64,000 nt of DNA from Crambe crambe (Eukaryota > Porifera > Demospongiae > Poecilosclerida > Crambeidae): contig OZ004592.1 in NCBI GenBank assembly GCA_963924555.1, positions 2,976,001 to 3,040,000 of the forward strand, read 5' to 3'. Below the pieces are notes generated by a model. The model did not search any database, had not been told where the DNA came from, and saw only the letters and a list, made by a program, of their open reading frames with translations. Numbering within the stretch: the first letter of the stretch is position 1; each line of letters starts with the position of its first letter. The position numbers and the translations under genes were made by a program. This document shows, one piece after another, positions 49,901-62,500 of this stretch.

Positions 49901-52900
49901 ATGCATTTTTGGATTGCAGGTAGGATGCTCATTTTCCACCATAGTTGGGCAAACAAGCAGCCCAATACACTGATCATTTTAGTGGGTAAATTATGATGTG
50001 TCACCATACGTATGTACGTGATGTACATGAACAGATAAGATTCTATTGCTGGTCAAACTACATTGAATCCTTACCCAGTTTCTCCAGCCAATAAGTTAGC
50101 AGGGACCAGTAGCTACATAGATGATTTATGAGTAAGTAGGAGTGCTAGCATATCTATGAAGCAGTAGCTGCATGATTAGAACTTTATTTTATGTGTGCAA
50201 ATTATCAGCAAGAAATGATAGCAAGAAATGATTGTTGCATTCTCATTTCCAGTCTCTGTGAAGACTCCCAAGACATGAAAAATTCTATATGCAAATGAGT
50301 ATACCCTTATCTATTTTTATCATAATTATAGTTGGAGAGGAATGCCTATATTAACTCTCTGGCAAAATTTACCATGTTGACTACATCAACTGGGTTAGCT
50401 GAGATGAAGCGAAAGAACATAGAGTCCATCAAGTCTTTGTGTGCTGTGGCATATACTGATGGAAATTATCTCGGAGAATCTTGGATTGATGTACATACAT
50501 AGATACATACACATACATATATGCATACATACATGCATGCATGCATACATACATACATACATACATACATACATACATACATACATACATACATACATAC
50601 ATACATACATAGTATTACCATTATGCATGTGATCCTTTTACGTAGGTGCTACAGTGTGCATCTCAGCTGGAATTGGCACAGCTTATTGGCACTGGTGTGA
50701 AGACTCGCTACCTAACTCATGGAGGAATACAGCAAAGTCCCAAGGCACCTCGAACAACATCTAGCATTGACTCAGTTTTGTCAGGCTCAGGTTTGTAATT
50801 AAACTCTCCATGTGCTTGTATTGAATGTAAAATTGTGATTATTAAGATGCCAAGAAGATGGCTTCCATCCAGGAACAGGTTGAGGAAACTAGTTCACAAA
50901 GTGTGGTGGTGGCAGTAGACAGGATATTCACAGGATCTACACGATTAGACACTAATGCTATTGGTAAGTAGTAACCGTAAAGATCTCTGCTAATCACACA
51001 GTGAGGGCCATGATCTGCATATACCATGGCCATAGCACACTAAATTGGCAGTTCTATCGGTCTAACATTTATAAACTTATCTGCACCAATTTTATCCTAA
51101 AGACACTTTTAATTGTGGAAATTAAATGTAGTGATTTTAGCAAAAAGAAAAAGAAAAAAGAAAAGACTTTAGTAAGGCAAAGCCGAAACAGCGGGGTAAT
51201 TCAAAACTCCTCGAGCTTATGAGCTGTATTTTGAAAGATATATTCTACTATTATAGAAGATTATATCCTCCAACATTGAGCTCAGAAGTATCCAATATTT
51301 GAACCGTTTGGAATTACCCTAGCCCCAGCAATTAAGTTAAAAGGATTTTACAAGAAGATCTATAATACTTATTACTATGAAGTCTAATGGCAAAAAGAAA
51401 ACAAAAAAAAACAAAAAGCATACCACAAAGACTCTTATCATTGATGGTTGTAATTCTGAGCAAAGTAGCCGGCACATATCAAACCACTTACAGGAGTCAA
51501 TCAGCCACTTTTTAAAAACTTTTGGTGATTTCCTTGATAAAATTGCAGCTGAGACTTTTAATTATAATGGAGAAGTTCAAGAAGTGATTTACTACCCTCA
51601 AGTAATAGATTATTTCCCCAAACTTCCAATCATTGTACAAGACTCATTCTTTATTAAAATGAGATTAGATGAACATTAGACATTAGATGAACACTGAGGA
51701 GTGAATGCAAAAACAGAGTCAAACCAGAGGTACACAGTGAATTGTGGAGAATGTGAGTGCACATAATATTATAGGGGAAACAGGACAGACCCTTGAGAGC
51801 AGCAGTACAGATGGATGATAGGAACAATGGAATAGCTACCCATGCCAATACTTCATTGATTGGGGAAGTGCCAAAGTGATTCATAGACAACAAAACTGGA
51901 AAGTCTAGAAGCCTCGCATATTGCTGGAACCTAATCAAACATAAACCTTGATGTTGGCCTTAGGCTCAATTCAGTTTGGAACATAGATTATTTTTCAATT
52001 TAAAAAGTATGGGTATTTGGAAACCCGAGAGCCCTGGGCTGTAGCAGCTTGAGTGCGGCGAGGGCACTACTAAGGGCCCGAGGGTTTCTAAATACCGTAG
52101 ATCCTGTTAGTTGAGATGTCTAACTTATTTAGACTATAGCAACCATTGCTAGTGCCGCAAGCAATTCGTAAACAAACCTAGTACCTGCACTCTAGGATGG
52201 ACGAAACTGACTTTCTCCTGTTCTCGTTCTTTATGAGATAACAAACTGGCTTTCGGATATAGGCCAAAGTGAAGCTGAGCTAGCACCAGAAATACAAGAT
52301 GTGCAACTAACGAGCTACCAAGCCGTTTTGCTTCAGCTAAGAGCGACGAGGAATATTCTGCAGCAAGAAAAAAATTCATCCCCAAGAAGACTCTGGAAGA
52401 TTCTAGGTATTGCGTTAGGTGAATGGTAGACCAGCTCTTGATTTTTTTTTTCTGACAAAGAATTCTGTGATTTTAAGGCATCATTGGATGCTGAAACGAA
52501 ACGCATTCAAGGTTGGGTATTGGTATCCGAAAATAATAATCACACAAACTGAGGAAGAAATATTGTGAGGAAAAGGCCTTCTAGGAGACAAAAGTCCTCA
52601 GGTATTGCTTGACACCATTATTTTTTATAATGGGCTTTATTTTGCACTATGAAGTGGCAAAGAACACTGCCAACTTCAATCAAATCCCTGCCAAATTGAA
52701 AATGGTGAAAGGCCCTATATAAGATACACTGAAGAGATATCGAAAAATAGGCCAGGAGGCCTATAAGGGAGGAAAATGCAGCTGAAAGTTGTCATTCAGC
52801 ATGCTAACCTGGAAAATCCAGAGCGGTGCTTTTTTAGATTGTTCAAATTATACATCAGTTGATGCCCAATAGATAAACCACATCATGCTTTTTATTTCCA

Positions 52901-53478
52901 GCCATCTAGCAAGCCAACACTATACAAATAAGCCATTGGGGCATAACACACTCCATAAAACAGTAGCCAGGATATGCAATGAAGCTGGAATTAGAGGGTT
53001 CAAGACCAACCATTCCTTATGAGCTCCCTTGGTCTCGGTGTCTAACGTATATTTAAAACATTTGGTTTATGTTATATTATACTATGTACAATTTAATTGA
53101 ATACTTTAGCTACTGAAAACAGTAATAAGCCATTAAGATCAATATTGCAATAGGTGAGGTCTACTTAACACATTTCAACTCTTTTATGTGTCTATGATTG
53201 AGCTTACATGTGCACTGTATGATAGGATTTTTCTTTTATATAGTTGATTTTGTTGAGGCACTATGTGCAGTATCAAACCAAGAGTTGTCCAGCCCTACCC
53301 ACCCACGAATGTTCAGTCTGCAAAAGCTCATAGAGATATGTTATTACAACATGGATAGAGTGCGGTTGGAGTGGAGTCGTATGTGGGAGGTTATTGGTAG
53401 CCACTTCAACACTGTAAGTTTCTTGGGTAATCACATAATCAACCCTAGACATATGTGCAAGAATTACAGTACTCAGTT

Positions 53479-53535
<57 letters not shown>

Positions 53536-56500
53536 TATATCAACCACACAGCCAGTAACAACTGCACCTTTTCATTTCTCAGGTTGGATGTTTACCGAGT
53601 GAGGAAGTATCTTTTTTTGTAGCAGATTCTTTGCGTCAGTTGTCCATGAAGTTTCTAGAAAAGGGGGAGTTGGCAAATTTCAGGTTTCAGAAAGACTTCC
53701 TCCGTCCTTTCGAACGCATCATGAAAAGAAATGAGTAATTACGTATTTTAGTCTACTATGAGGTTTGAGACTACTATACAAATTATGTATGCAGGTCTGT
53801 CACTATCAGAGACATGGTAGTCCGTTGTGTGGCCCAGATGGTCAATGCCAAAGCCAATCAAATCAAGTCAGGCTGGAAGAATATATTTTCTGTATTTCAT
53901 CTTGCAGCTTCAGACCATGATTCGGCCATTGTTGAACTCTCCTTTCAAACCACTGGTAAGATTAGGTTCATTTTATCAAAGAATTCACTATAAACTTACT
54001 TGGGTTTATTTATAGATCAGATTTTCAAGCAAAATTTTTCAGCTACTATTGACTCCTTTCAAGATGCAGTGAAATGTTTGTCTGAGTTTGCTTGCAATGC
54101 TGCTTTCCCTGATACAAGTATGGAAGCCATTCGGATCATACGCTCATGTGCAAGGCATATTTCTGAGAACCCTGAGGTAATTAGCTATTATTGTGGTTAG
54201 CCCACGTGAGCCCCAGAGATTGCAAGCTTCACCAATTGATTTTATGGGATCAGAAGTGAAATAGTATCTATTATTGCACAGGATGGTGTATTTGGTCACT
54301 AGAATTTCTCGATGTGCATTTCTTATGCGAGCAGTTATAATGTTCTAGAGTGTTTGAGCTTGCTTACATTTTATTTTTCCTGTGATTGGTTGCAATTATG
54401 GATAATTAGCAAGCACTGAAATGCTATATTGGGACAGAAGGAAAAACCTGCCAGATGGCTTATAATTCAGCAAGCGAGTGGAGCGAGTGAGCTGACTCTC
54501 AGGTCATGATTGTAAATATATATCTAGGTCTACACTCCAAAATGCCCCAGGCATACATTGATGGTAGTATGTGTCATGCAATGGTAGCACCCTGCATGTG
54601 CATAATGACAGCTCCAATTGTAATTTATTGGCTTTGGATTGTAAGCTTATCTGAGTGGATTGTAGGCACTAGGCTTATCTAAGTGCTTTATGGTAAGCAC
54701 AGTTTTTTATGCATGCAGCTGCCTGCCACTTACATTACTCAGTTGAAGAATCTGCTCTAAAGCCTAGCTATAGGAATACTTGCTTGCTTGCTGTCAGAAT
54801 TAATGTTGCACATTGCCCTAGTTATACATGGCCAGAATGTTTCCTTAGGCTCACCCTCCAGCAGAGAAAAATAGCAAGAGAGTTTTATCTCTCTGATTTC
54901 TGATTTCGTTTTATTGTGTCATCAGATGTTCATACTAAGTGAAGAGGATGGTGCCAACCCTGATTGTGTGTGGGTTAGAGCTTGGTTTCCTGTCATGTTT
55001 GAATTGTCTACTGTCATTAATAGGTGTAAGCTGGATGTCAGAACTAGGTAAATTAGCATACTTATTGCCTTCTGGTAATTATATTATTATTGTACTGTAT
55101 TGAAGGGGGCTGACTGTAATGTTTGAGATCATGAAGTCGTATGGAAACCAGTTTCAGCAAGCATGGTGGCAAGATCTCTTCAAAATTGTTTTTAGGATAT
55201 TTGATAATATCAAGCATCCTGAGGTCCAAGTTGAGGTATGTCATACTTCCCTTTGTGAATGACCTTTCATGACCTGTATACACATTTAAGCACCTGGTGC
55301 CATACTTTTTATTGCACTCGCATATTTCCATTCCATATGGTATGCCAGGGATGTATTAAGGGGGGCCTTGCCCCCCATAAAGAGTGTTGCTGGGGAAGGG
55401 GACCATTTCTTGGTGTTTGTTTCTAACAAATGCAATGGTGGATAATTCAAGGGGGCTCAAAAAAAAATTAAATACTCAGTTCAGATGTCAAAAATAAAAG
55501 ATCGTGCCCAGCTTTCTTCTACCATATAGAACGCTCTTTACTAATTTTTGCTGGCACTAAGATTGTTGTCAGTTGGAGTTTTTCTTGCATGAGCAATTTC
55601 CAATCTTCCAAAGAAAAGAGGGCTTCATCTTCTGATTACGAATCAGATATAGGTTTCTCATGCTCCTCTCTCAGAATGGGATGCAAGCAGTGCATTGGAG
55701 CTGTGGACTAAGGAAAAGGTACAGAGACTCAACCACAAAGATGAGTACTGTGAGCGTTGACCTTGTCTACATTAATTCTAATGAGGGTGTCTTCTCTGAG
55801 ATAAGTTCGCTGATTAGTCTTAATCAGTTTGAGCTGAGAAAATACTCGACTCACTGATCATTGGGCTGCTAAGCTATGCCATGGAGCTGGCCTTCATCCC
55901 TACCCTTGTTACTTTTTGAACAATAATCAACCCTACCTTTTTCACAGAAATGCTTTTTACTTATTCCTGGTCCTTTTATACTTAAGATTAAGATATACAT
56001 AATGCAGTAATGTATGGATATGTAGGGATTGTTGGGTGGATAAACAGAACAAAGATTGACCTACCATTGTTTGTTTACTAACTACATTATATTATACTAG
56101 TTGTCATTGAGTTATTATTTTGTCTTCCCATATCAAATGGACACTTGGACGAGGTGTTCAGCTATACTTAGATGCAAATGAATCAACAATACTGGTAGAT
56201 GGATTGGAGATTAAATAGTCGACAGCTAGCTAGCTGCTATATGCTGATGCGAGATATTGTGGTTGTCTAAAGAGAAGAAGGAAAATAATGCAGCTATCAA
56301 TATTAACCCCCACCCTCCCCAATACGGGAATAGGTGGGATTTGACAATACTGCTGAGGCTAATGCTCCACCCCCGGGGACAACTCTAATGATCAAATCCC
56401 CACTACACCCCTTGTTAATGCACAATTGAAAATTAAATATAGTCTCTCAATGATAGTCAACCTTCTGAATGAGATGGATACTGAGAGTTAGAAGTGCTTC

Positions 56501-59500
56501 TGCTTCTGGACTGGTACCTTCTGAACCAGAATCCACAGAAGGGGTTATTGACTTGCATGTAGTAGAAATGTTGCTATCTGAATGGCTCAGACTCTTCTGA
56601 TATAACACAGATCTGCAATTATCTTTAGACAGACTCCATTTCATGAAGTTTCTTTCATAAACCCATAGCCTCCTCTTTCTTGTAGTCAGAAAGATTCAGC
56701 CATTCAGTTATCCTCTTTTCTTTTTAAAGTTTATCCTCCCCTTTAATATCCTGCTCTTGAAAGATCTTTGAGCCTTCTGTCACAGTTCTTGGTAAGCTTT
56801 GGTCTTTTTGACTGGGTTCTTCATCAGTATTAGATAGCTTATTTGAATGAGACGGAAGCTACAACTTTTCCCCAAGCTAGTTCTGATAAGCTAAGCATCA
56901 ATATTGTCACACATAATACATATGATTCCTTTCAGTCAATACCATGGTGAAATATCTTGCCCACTTTTTTAGTGAAGGTCAATACATCCAGGTCAGATAT
57001 CTCAATAACACATAGGGACGTAGAAAGCATCCCCTTCAGCCAACACCTGTCATGAGCAAAATTACGAAAGGCATTCATAATTCCATGCCCCTGACACCCA
57101 AATACACTGTGTTGTAAAACTTGAAAGTATAAATTGAAAGCTTCAGTTGAGGTGAGCAGATCCTAAGGACAGGTATACAGCTACAGGAGTTATACTGAAG
57201 TCTAAAATAGTATGTCAAGCTATTGAAGCATGTCAAGCTATCAACAATTCTATCAATGACTTTATGTATACGATCAAATCGCCAGAGTGCTACAATTTTG
57301 TAGTAAGGATGGTTTTTAATACACAATTCTTTTTATACGCTGTTCTTCTATCATCTTATCTTATGGCAAGTCATTTCTTTTAAAAATTCACCAATAACTC
57401 GTTAGGTGTAGCATGTTGTTGAGGGTTCTCTTCTTATGAATAGTGTCCTCTGGTCTGCACCTCTCAGGCAGTCTGGTGAATGGGTTACACCCAGTGTTGC
57501 AGTATTCATACCTGAATCACAAAAGCTGAAATCAATTATCGAACGTAGCCTTGCCAACTGTGGTGTAAAACTGGTGGATGTCCCACTAATGTATGGAGTG
57601 CTCTCAAGTTCTCTGTCACTCGAGTAGCTCCAGCATTCACAAGGAACAAGCTTCGAGCATATCCTTCCAGTTATAGTAGCATTGACCCAATTGGTAAATT
57701 GGTATTTACCAATTTACCAATTGGTATTTCAGTGCCAAGGCAAAACCTATAATTATGGCATCAATAGCATATCTCTAAATTGGTTTAGAGAACTGCAGGG
57801 CATTGTGTGGCAAGCCTGATGATCCAGATTTTTTGTTGTGCATGGTGGATTGCTTCAGAGCCGGAATCTTGTCTTTGAAGGCAATGGATGGTTCCATAAG
57901 AAGAAAAAATTAATATGTGCTGCAAATAAACTTCTATCTGTGTGAGAGGTTATCAATCCTTATGTGTATTGCTTTAAAGTTTATCCTCATTGATGCTTTA
58001 GACACATGCATGTATGTTATGCCTATGGTCGTCGCAGAAGAAAATGCAGCAGCAGTATAAAGGGTAAGTAAACACACGAATTACGTCACAGAAAAAACAT
58101 TGAAGTACAAAAAATATGTATATACGTAACATAGTTGAAATTTCTCAGCCAACTCACTAGTGTGGGGCTTGCTCAAATTAGTATCATGGTAGAAAGAAAC
58201 CCAATATCATTTTCCCCCCAAAACTAACAATAAAGAAAAGAGCTATGTAGTACTCATACAAAAGTAGTTTTTCTCCAGGTACTGCCCACTTTTATAGCAG
58301 AATGAGTAAGAGGCCTAATAACTGTACAGATATAAAAGCATGCTAGTAAGACATAACAAGAATACTAGAGATGTTCGTATAGCATTAGTTGGGCGAGCAA
58401 GCAGCCAGTGGTAATTTCAATGTGCTCCTCCCTCACTTATGATTATATAGCCCCAACAGTGACTTTCGATATCTAGCTATTCAGGTTGTTAACTGACTTG
58501 GTGCATTCCCAGTTAGCATTAGAGTGTCTTCTCTGAACCCAGTAGCTACCACTCCTGTTCAGACTCAGTAGCTAGTCTCTCAAATAATGAGCCCTCATAT
58601 GCTCTAATCTGGCAGCTCTGTGTTCTGCTGACTCTGCTCTCCTTCTGGCTCTCATTTGCTCTGCTCTTGCAGCATTATCTTCTGCTGACTCTGTACATTC
58701 CCTCCTCCTGGCTCTATCTGTCGCATTTCTTTGCTAGTCTTGTTTTTCTCTGTTCCTTTGACTCTGTTCTCCTTCTAGCTCTGTCTCTTTCATTTCTTTC
58801 ATGAGGTCTCGCTCTTCTTTGCTGGTCAGTTTCTAGAGGGTGTTCTGGGGCCCTCCTTCACTTGTTTTCTGGTTCTCTGGGTTCCATAATACTCGCTACA
58901 ATAGTGTTTCAACTTCAAGCTTAACGAAAATGATTGCTTATTATGACGTTGCTTAGTAGCTATTTCATGCGTTCAAAGCGTTCAAGGGCTAGGGCGCATG
59001 CGTAAGCGCATGCGCATTTTGAGTGACGTACGTTACATATAAATATCGCGAATTTCCATTTTGACCAATTAGTGTGGGGCTTCGCTCGCTCGCCAAATAT
59101 GCACATGCAGTGCCAAGTATTAAATAGCTAGCTACTTAGTCCACTAAAAAGTTTCATTTATGCTGTTGTTTTATAGCACAGACACAGAGCTCACTTTATA
59201 TTGCATAGTTTTACACAGCAATATTGATAAGGTCTGGACCACCAACACAAAATAGTTAGTCACAAGATGAGTAGGTAAGGTTGACAATAGCCTTGTACCC
59301 AAGCCCATTTTTTCACGGGGCGGAGGAAAACCTGGTATAAATTGCATGTGAATGCCGCTTAATTAACTATGTAGTATTGAGCAAAATTCCATGCATAGTG
59401 AATTATGTAATTATTATAGCACACACATCCTGATAGCTAGCTCCAGCTGACCCATGTGTAGTGCTCATTATGCCTGGTAAATTTCTGCCCAATGAGCAGT

Positions 59501-62500
59501 GTTGTAAACTAATTAAAACCTATAAGTGTGGTAGAGCCACACTGCCACCAAACCGATGACAGGTGTAACTGTTTGCTTTGAAACAAGATTTTACGTTCTT
59601 AGTATCAAAGTGAAATCTATGGCAGAGAGGTTTCACGTGCCTAGTATCAAAGTGAAATCCATGGCCGAGAGGTCAATAACCTCATACACCCGACTCAGAA
59701 ATCAATTGAAAATCAACTAAAAATCAGCAAAAACTACAGCTGAAAAAATCATTTTACAGGAGAGGCTGTAGAGGAAGCTGATGTGGAGGGAGCCACTTCA
59801 CTAGTATGAGAGAGCATGTGAGGCAGCTCAGGTGGGCAGTCACCTGACCAATACCAAGTGTATTATCAGCTCAGGCAGCTAACTCCTCAAAATCACAACC
59901 TGAATCATGCAACTAAATAAGTGAGTCCAAAGTTCAAGTCCTTTTATAGTAGGCACCACTTAACCTACCCACATTCATAGTATCACATGAGTGTGACAAC
60001 TGGCCTTCTTCATATGTGACAAAAGTACCATTTGATAGAGGCAATAGAGCCAAACCAACTATATCACGATACACTCCATCAGATAAGCAATACTTCAGCA
60101 GCCCACGTTTACCAATTGGGTCAATGCTACTATAACTGGAAGGATATGCTCGAAGCTTGTTCCTTGTGAATGCTGGAGCTACTCGAGTGACAGAGAACTT
60201 GAGAGCACTCCATACATTAGTGGGACATCCACCAGTTTTACACCACAGTTGGCAAGGCTACGTTCGATAATTGATTTCAGCTTTTGTGATTCAGGTATGA
60301 ATACTGCAACACTGGGTGTAACCCATTCACCAGACTGCCTGAGAGGTGCAGACCAGAGGACACTATTCATAAGAAGAGAACCCTCAACAACATGCTACAC
60401 CTAACGAGTTATTGGTGAATTTTTAAAAGAAATGACTTGCCATAAGATAAGATGATAGAAGAACAGCGTATAAAAAGAATTGTGTATTAAAAACCATCCT
60501 TACTACAAAATTGTAGCACTCTGGCGATTTGATCGTATACATAAAGTCATTGATAGAATTGTTGATAGCTTGACATGCTTCAATAGCTTGACATACTATT
60601 TTAGACTTCAGTATAACTCCTGTAGCTGTATACCTGTCCTTAGGATCTGCTCACCTCAACTGAAGCTTTCAATTTATACTTTCAAGTTTTACAACACAGT
60701 GTATTTGGGTGTCAGGGGCATGGAATTATGAATGCCTTTCGTAATTTTGCTCATGACAGGTGTTGGCTGAAGGGGATGCTTTCTACGTCCCTATGTGTTA
60801 TTGAGATATCTGACCTGGATGTATTGACCTTCACTAAAAAAGTGGGCAAGATATTTCACCATGGTATTGACTGAAAGGAATCATATTATGTGTGACAATA
60901 TTGATGCTTAGCTGTGATGAGATTTGTAGCTTGTGTTGAACTATATTATAATAGCTGTAGAGGGAAGGTATCCTCTGGGTAGGGTAGGGCTCTCTGAATA
61001 GACCTCAAGGTCAAAAACTATTCTTGGGCCAAGACATTAATGACATGGATCTTAAGAAACATCTCTCCACCAAGGAAGATTGTGGGAAAGTAATTTCTCT
61101 CTTGATACCTGCAGTGCAGGCTTCCAGCTGGGTAGCAACCCAGCTAATTTCACAATTTTTATAATTGTACTGTTACATAATCTACTCTGATTCATGAAAC
61201 AATGCTCTTTATTGGAACCTTGACCCTGAATCCAAAATGAACTGCGCCAGTCCACATACGCATGATATAAAGTGATTTTTGGATGGGATCTGATTGTAGG
61301 ACTTCCAGAATGTTTGAAGCTGAACATATGCCATAATGCATGATCCTGGAGGAGAAGCATGCTTCTAGGGTTATTTTATTGGAGAGCTCTTTTCATATAA
61401 CTTTGCTTACAATTTGCTAATCAGGTGTTATTTGATAAAAGGGTCAGCAAGTGAGATTATGTACATGTATCATGCTGGCATGTAGTTCTATGAGCTCCAA
61501 TCTTCCATACTTCAAACCATTATGGATCATGAAGAGCCATTTTCATGGGAGACTCTCATGAACTTTGCATTCTCTCTCTTATTATGTAGAGGACTGAATG
61601 GATGACCACCACTTGTAATCATGCTTTGTATGCCATGATGGATGTCTTTACCCAATTCTTTGAGGTGCTAGCACCAGTATTACTGAATGAAGTGCTAAGT
61701 CAACTGTTATGGTGTGTTGAGCAAGGTGTGTGGAATATTATCATGCTATAAGCACTGTGTATAATCCCCCCCCCCCTCCCCCAATTTTTTTTTTTTTTTT
61801 TGCAGATAATGAGCAGTTGGCTCGTAGTGGTACTAATTGTTTAGAGAATTTAGCAGTGTCTGTTGGCAAACAATTTTTTCCAGACACATGGAACAGGATT
61901 TGTCAATGTATCCGTGATATCTACTTGGCCTCCATTCCCCACCAGCTTCTCTCCTGGAAGCCAGATGGAAATTTTATATCAAGGTGAAGACATGTTTCTG
62001 ATCACTTATTTACTGAAAGTTTAAGAGTTTAGTAAAATACATGCACATACACAGCTAGGTACAAAATTGAACAACCTCTCAAAGATAAGTTTGCTCTTGA
62101 CAGTTTTAATACCTTTTCTAATTTCTTTCTGTTGGCCAGAATTGCTCCATAATTTTCTACAATCCATTCTTCTAGGTCATATTCTACTCTCTCAGTTAAC
62201 TCTACCAGAAGCTCCTTAGCCTCAGATCTCCAGGATGCTGCTCATTCTCCAATTCTTGTCACTAGTGAATTGCTTAATTCTGAACAGGGTGATGACCCTT
62301 TAGTGCGAACTCCAGAAGATTCACCACAGTTTAAAAAAAGTGAAGAAATGATACATTCAGCTGTTCAAATCGGTAATGTTGACTCAAACTTTACTGAGGG
62401 AGTAATTGTAACAGACTTGGAAGATGAAGAAATTGGGAATTTTGTATCTATATCAGGTATTGGGCAAGACTCCATGACAGGCACATCTCAAGTCAATCAC

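Noticed and set aside
50395-50632. Met-Tyr-Val-Cys and Ile-His-Thr repeat frames
   Set aside because: Low-complexity translations of the (ATAC)n microsatellite.
60480-60731. 83-codon frame in the arms of the large inverted repeat (M-C-I-K-N-H-P)
   Set aside because: It lies antisense to the direction of the sacsin-like fragment, matches no family I know and has no splice context. It is present in both arms only because the arms are copies.
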